Source of the DNA: Nitrososphaerota archaeon
GTDB taxonomy: Archaea > Thermoproteota > Nitrososphaeria > Nitrososphaerales > Nitrososphaeraceae
DNA length: 8,941 bases
Direction: 5' to 3'
Assembly: GCA_005877345.1 (NCBI GenBank)
Contig: VBPR01000145.1
Location: forward strand, 1-8,941
In this document: piece after piece, positions 6,834-8,941 of the stretch
Layout: each line of letters begins with the position of its first letter
Numbering within the stretch: position 1 is the stretch's first letter
Position numbers and translations under genes: made by a program
Notes under the pieces: generated by a model
Databases searched by the model: none
What the model was told of the DNA's origin: nothing
What the model saw: only the letters and a program-made list of their open reading frames with translations

Positions 6834-7091
6834 GTGTTGCCTAAAATATTATACCAAAATCCTCATACTAACGCCGACGGTGATAATTTTTACATAAGTA
6901 TTCCGAAGGATTGGAGTGGAGGAGCTGATGATGAAGTTACTGTAATCGTAGATGATGTTTGTGTTGTTATTCCACAAACAATTGCTGGTGCAACAGGTGA
7001 ACTGATAGTGTTAAGGTTGCTGGAAGCAATGATAGAAGGAGATGTGATAGATGCCGGAGACGTTCAGAAGGCCGTAGAGCATATATTATAG
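6834..7091 (+). CDS. Small acidic protein, possible AbrB-like swapped-hairpin domain
   Basis: An 85-aa protein starting with GTG. The first half (about 16-48) has the rhythm of a SpoVT/AbrB-type beta hairpin: G-D-N-F-Y-I-S-I-P-K-D-W, then D-D-E-V-T-V-I-V-D-D-x-x-V-V-I-P. This resembles the 'IPK ... D-x-V-x-V' pattern of AbrB/MazE DNA-binding folds. The second half (about 52-85) is predicted to be two acidic helices. If the resemblance is real it may be a small transcriptional regulator or antitoxin-like protein. No toxin gene is adjacent and the protein has few basic residues, which argues against strong DNA binding. It is transcribed away from the 49-aa membrane gene, with 241 bp between the start codons, so the two may share regulation. 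Confidence 0.78.
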   Translation: MLPKILYQNPHTNADGDNFYISIPKDWSGGADDEVTVIVDDVCVVIPQTIAGATGELIVLRLLEAMIEGDVIDAGDVQKAVEHIL

Positions 7092-7108
7092 AACGAAAGT
7101 AAATTTCA

Positions 7109-7207
7109 TTATTCGTACGATGTAAAATTCCAAGAGCATCTTTTTTTCGGTGACTCTAGATGCAAATCTTTGAGTTCACGTTCAATTACATACAAACGCA
7201 AATACAA
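7109..7207 (-). pseudogene. Small ORF or gene remnant (32 codons, TTG start)
   Basis: The minus-strand frame ends with TAA at 7109-7111 and is open back to a TAA near 7240. The protein-like text includes L-Y-L-R-L-Y-V-I-E-R-E-L-K-D-L and ends C-S-W-N-F-T-S-Y-E. There is no ATG; the first usable start is TTG at 7207, with a TATA-like TTTTAAAT at 7236-7243, the same distance as for smc. It could be a real micro-protein, the tail of a decayed gene, or chance. A T7 tract proposed as terminator for the facing gene lies inside it. Confidence 0.25.
7141..7147 (+). terminator. Oligo-T tract downstream of the 85-aa gene
   Basis: Seven consecutive T residues lie 50 nt after the stop of the 85-aa gene. 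Archaeal RNA polymerase can terminate at oligo-T without a stable hairpin. No strong stem precedes the tract. Confidence 0.4.
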
Positions 7208-7303
7208 TGCAGAAGGTTCATCATTTTCAGGCTGAATTTAAAATTTGTGAAATAGGTTGTAGATTAGATCAATTAAAAGTGTGACTATCGTATTGATTCT
7301 GAA

Positions 7304-7864
7304 TTACTTTGTAAACTGGTTTAGTGTTTCCTTTACTTGCTGAATCTTTCCATTATTCGGATCTATTTCCAGTGCCTTATCAATCCATGTTACAGCCTGT
7401 TGAAGCTGGCCTGAACTATACAGAGAATCTGCCTTACCTCCTAATGCATACACATCATTTGGATCTATTGCAAGAACTCTATCATACATTACAATTGCAT
7501 CTTGATACTGACCAAGGCCCCTCAGCGCTGCGCCCTTGCTTACCAATGCCATGATGTTGGATGCATCAATTTTCAGTGCTTTATCAAGCCATATTATCGC
7601 TTGTTGACCTTCACCTGCATTAACAAGATCGGTACCTTTTTGAACGAGCGCCGGGACATTGTTTTGATTTATTGCAAGTGCTCTATCATACCACGTAAGT
7701 TCCCTAGAATTCCCTACTTCTTGCGAACCATAAACTACTGTTGGAAAACCGTGAAATGATAACAAAGATCCTACCAGTGTTGACAATGATAGTAACATAA
7801 TAGGTACAAGAGAGATAACAACTATATTCTTTCTATAATTATTTTGCTTTTTGTTTTTAACCAT
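7304..7864 (-). CDS. Membrane-anchored or secreted TPR protein
   Basis: A 186-aa protein with a basic N-terminus (M-V-K-N-K-K-Q-N-N-Y-R-K-N), a hydrophobic segment at about 14-36, and then tetratricopeptide repeats on the outside of the membrane. A half repeat is seen at about 54-69. Three 34-residue units follow at about 69-102, 103-136 and 137-170. Each ends in a W/Y-(I/L)-D-(K/R)-A/V-L-x-I-D helix B, and the last two close with D-P-N. A short helix caps the C-terminus. TPRs mediate protein-protein contacts; the partner is unknown. The ATG has an excellent ribosome-binding site (7870-7876). The gene starts 31 bp after the 54-aa TRASH-like gene, which suggests co-transcription as the second gene. 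Confidence 0.93.
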   Translation of the reverse strand: MVKNKKQNNYRKNIVVISLVPIMLLSLSTLVGSLLSFHGFPTVVYGSQEVGNSRELTWYDRALAINQNNVPALVQKGTDLVNAGEGQQAIIWLDKALKIDASNIMALVSKGAALRGLGQYQDAIVMYDRVLAIDPNDVYALGGKADSLYSSGQLQQAVTWIDKALEIDPNNGKIQQVKETLNQFTK

Positions 7865-7869
7865 ATTTG

Positions 7870-7876
7870 CCCCTCC
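7870..7876 (-). promoter_or_regulatory. Strong Shine-Dalgarno of the TPR gene
   Basis: On the minus strand GGAGGGG stands 5 nt before the ATG at 7864. It is the only strong ribosome-binding site I see in the window. It fixes this start and fits an operon-internal gene, because in many archaea first genes are leaderless while downstream genes use a Shine-Dalgarno. Confidence 0.7.
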
Positions 7877-7895
7877 GTTACTGTTACCAATACCA

Positions 7896-8060
7896 TTAGT
7901 TTTCGATCAGAATGTTTCCATATACGGCATTTAACTTGTTAAAAATTCTGATGCAATCATAACTATCAAAAATATAGTTTTCACCTTGAATTTCAATAGG
8001 TATCATGTTACTCATAGTGATTTCTTTTCTACACAAGTCACAGTATTTATCACTCTTCAT
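7896..8060 (-). CDS. 54-aa Cys-rich mini-protein, TRASH/YHS-like zinc-binding candidate
   Basis: ATG at 8058-8060, stop TAA at 7896-7898. The sequence shows K-Y-C-D-L-C-R-K-E-I (C7, C10), a central strand (I-P-I-E-I-Q-G-E-N-Y-I-F), then F-D-S-Y-D-C-I-R-I-F (C36). This layout is C-x2-C, beta hairpin, then [D/E]-C and a helix. It matches the metal-binding TRASH/YHS-like fold, with the usual fourth cysteine three residues after C36 replaced by F40. Such domains bind zinc or sense heavy metals; here the ligand set appears incomplete unless a side chain or partner supplies one. A TATA-like box sits 21-27 nt upstream and the TPR gene follows 31 bp downstream, so it is the probable first gene of a two-gene operon. 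The family call is by pattern only; the coding call is firmer. Confidence 0.72.
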   Translation of the reverse strand: MKSDKYCDLCRKEITMSNMIPIEIQGENYIFDSYDCIRIFNKLNAVYGNILIEN

Positions 8061-8080
8061 GACATTAAATGATATTTGAT

Positions 8081-8087
8081 ATTATAA
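8081..8087 (-). promoter_or_regulatory. TATA-like box of the mini-protein/TPR operon
   Basis: On the minus strand this is TTATAAT, preceded by a purine-poor CCTTTC stretch. It stands 21-27 nt before the ATG at 8060, consistent with leaderless initiation; no Shine-Dalgarno precedes that ATG. Confidence 0.5.
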
Positions 8088-8095
8088 GAAAGGTT

Positions 8096-8133
8096 GCGTT
8101 ACAAAGTACTATAAAGTGTTACAATGTGTTAGA
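8096..8133 (-). promoter_or_regulatory. Three spaced octamer repeats upstream of the operon TATA box
   Basis: Plus-strand copies GCGTTACA (8096-8103), GTGTTACA (8116-8123) and GTGTTAGA (8126-8133) fit the consensus G[CT]GTTA[CG]A. Their starts are 20 and 10 bp apart, about two and one helical turns, so all face the same side of the DNA. They begin 9 bp upstream of the TATA-like box. This is a candidate binding array for a regulator of the mini-protein/TPR operon. Confidence 0.4.
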
Positions 8134-8218
8134 CGCAGGTGCTAAAGTCGAATCTTATAGAAGATTGTAACTACACCATTTTAATACTTTGTTGCAGGCA
8201 TTCATTCAACGCAACTAG

Positions 8219-8289
8219 AAACAACTGATGGGTGCTTGATTGTTTCTTGTTCATCATTCAATCAACCTAAATCTTCCCATCAGTTGTTT
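8219..8289. repeat. 71-nt hairpin with perfect 14-bp stem and nested 7-bp stem
   Basis: AAACAACTGATGGG (8219-8232) and CCCATCAGTTGTTT (8276-8289) are exact inverted copies. Inside them TTGATTG (8236-8242) pairs with CAATCAA (8259-8265) around a 16-nt loop. Asymmetric internal loops of 3 and 10 nt separate the stems. A perfect 14-bp match at this spacing is unlikely by chance in 9 kb. It may be a structured RNA, a palindromic mobile element or a bidirectional 3'-end element. Confidence 0.7.
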
Positions 8290-8516
8290 AATACTAACTA
8301 CGCAACCTATGAAACTTTATCTAAAATGGTTCCATTAATTTGATTAACACTAGTCAAATCGGTTTAGCCAATTTGGTCTAATTGAAGCAGTTTATGTATA
8401 ATGTGTTTATCTTATTTTGCTGCGTTAACAGGTATAGGTCTCATGTGCTAGTGTTCCTTTAAATTGGTATGGTTCATGTCAAAAATTATAAATGATACTT
8501 GAATAGTACAAAGACC

Positions 8517-8555
8517 TTTTTTGAAAAACCAAGGACAAAAGTTCGAGTTAAACTC
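8517..8555 (-). terminator. Possible terminator of the propeller gene
   Basis: Immediately after the gene's stop (minus direction) lies an 11-bp odd palindrome GAGTT-A-AACTC (8545-8555). A minus-strand T5 tract at 8524-8528 follows within a T6-G-A5 symmetric run (8517-8528). An oligo-T stop of this kind is plausible for archaeal termination. Confidence 0.35.
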
Positions 8556-8941
8556 TCAATTATTAGTCTGAATTATCATTATCTTGTCAGTACCAGATTC
8601 AGCACCCAATACCTCTCCAGCCCTTCCAAGAAGTTGACGTACTTTGGCATCAGGACTCGGTAATGGAAAAGATTGAAATTTTTCTAGCGAGGGATCAAAC
8701 CGCACGATAGCATTAGAACCAAAATCGCTGAGCCAGACAATATCCTTATCATCAACAAAAATTGCGTAAGGTTGAGGGTTTTGACCTGGCAACTTCCATT
8801 CTTTCCATTCATTGGTAACATGGTTATACTTACCCAACCTGCCGGCATTCCACTCAGTAAACCATACACTTCCTGAAGAATCAGGCCAGACACGTCGCGC
8901 TCCCTGGTCCTTTGTGGGTGGTTCCAAGACAGTTGCATTTC
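8556..8941 (-). CDS. Streptogramin lyase (Vgb)-like beta-propeller protein, C-terminal part
   Basis: The frame is open to the window edge, so the N-terminus is missing; 127 residues are seen and the TTG at 8927 is internal. Propeller-blade repeats are clear: S-V-W-F-T-E-W-N-A-G-R-L-G-K-Y, then I-V-W-L-S-D-F-G-S-N-A-I-V-R-F-D-P, then a closing segment V-L-G-A-E-S-G-T-D-K-I. The linkers W-K-L-P-G and F-P-L-P-S-P-D-A are typical of Vgb-family proteins. Vgb itself linearises streptogramin antibiotics, but most relatives in archaea have no known substrate. The only His in the fragment is in Y-N-H-V, so lyase activity is not supported here. It is probably exported, as relatives often are, but the signal region lies off the window. 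Confidence 0.88.
   Translation of the reverse strand, partial: NATVLEPPTKDQGARRVWPDSSGSVWFTEWNAGRLGKYNHVTNEWKEWKLPGQNPQPYAIFVDDKDIVWLSDFGSNAIVRFDPSLEKFQSFPLPSPDAKVRQLLGRAGEVLGAESGTDKIMIIQTNN

Larger units (their letters stand above)
8091..8308. repeat. 9-bp inverted repeat enclosing 218 bp
   Basis: AGGTTGCGT (8091-8099) is matched by ACGCAACCT (8300-8308). A further partial inverted copy, AACGCAAC, lies at 8208-8215. Inside the left arm AGTACTATAAA resembles AGTATTAAA inside the inverted right arm, so the symmetry may extend imperfectly. This suggests a MITE-like element, but no clean target-site duplication is visible and no transposase is present. Confidence 0.3.
8061..8555. other. Gene-free, symmetry-rich intergenic region
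   Basis: These 495 bp between the mini-protein start and the propeller-gene stop contain no ORF I can support on either strand; the longest ATG ORFs noticed are under about 20 codons. They hold the operon promoter, three spaced direct repeats (8096-8133), a 9-bp inverted repeat (8091/8308) and a 71-nt hairpin (8219-8289). Weaker pairings occur at 8355-8375 and 8346/8455. No tRNA was found. Confidence 0.65.

Noticed and set aside
7160..7284. Two plus-strand micro-ORFs (31 and 25 codons) in the gap before the TPR gene.
   Set aside because: Both start without promoter or ribosome-binding signals, overlap each other and the minus-strand candidate, and show no recognisable motif.
8541..8555. GTTCGAGTT as a tRNA T-loop.
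   Set aside because: Flanking bases do not form a T stem and there is no acceptor, D or anticodon arm. It is better read as an 11-bp palindrome next to the stop codon.
8684..8938. An 84-codon minus-strand ORF at the right edge.
   Set aside because: It is an out-of-frame shadow of the propeller gene, whose frame has clear blade repeats.
1..8941. CRISPR array, insertion sequence with transposase, or prophage genes.
   Set aside because: No regularly spaced repeat array, transposase or integrase motif, or phage gene was seen on either strand.

Overview
The window looks like a low-GC chromosome of an ammonia-oxidising archaeon (Thaumarchaeota/Nitrososphaerota). The low GC and the streptogramin-lyase-type propeller bring the Candidatus Nitrosocosmicus group to mind. 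That placement is inference from protein character: an archaeal inositol-phosphate synthase tail, a TTG-initiated SMC with apparently no Shine-Dalgarno, several TATA-like boxes 20-36 nt ahead of start codons, and small exported or membrane proteins. No marker gene such as rRNA or amo is present.

Left part (1-4020, + strand): the C-terminus of myo-inositol-1-phosphate synthase (polar-lipid/inositol pathway), then a complete SMC chromosome-structure ATPase of 1177 aa. A convergent gap (4021-4415) contains two short stem-loops. A secreted, sequon-rich protein on the minus strand follows. A divergent AT-rich region with back-to-back dyads (4983-5019, 5083-5114) then leads to a 425-aa predominantly coiled-coil protein on the plus strand.

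Middle part (6420-7303): a 49-aa two-helix membrane protein on the minus strand, which an ordinary ORF length cutoff would miss. It is divergent from an 85-aa acidic protein with an AbrB-like first half. The 240-bp gap between them has a bulged hairpin and recurring ATGCTTC motifs. A weak 32-codon ORF or gene remnant follows on the minus strand.

Right part (7304-8941, all minus strand): a probable two-gene operon of a 54-aa Cys-rich TRASH-like mini-protein (TATA box, apparently leaderless) and a membrane-anchored TPR protein (strong GGAGGGG ribosome-binding site). Upstream is a gene-free stretch (8061-8555) rich in symmetry: three G[CT]GTTA[CG]A repeats at 20- and 10-bp steps, a 9-bp inverted repeat enclosing 218 bp, and a 71-nt hairpin with a perfect 14-bp stem and a nested 7-bp stem. 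The window ends inside a Vgb/streptogramin-lyase-like beta-propeller gene.

The genes do not form one evident pathway. SMC and the coiled-coil protein could both relate to chromosome architecture, but that is speculation. The least explained parts are the symmetric region 8091-8308 and the mini-protein/TPR operon beside it.
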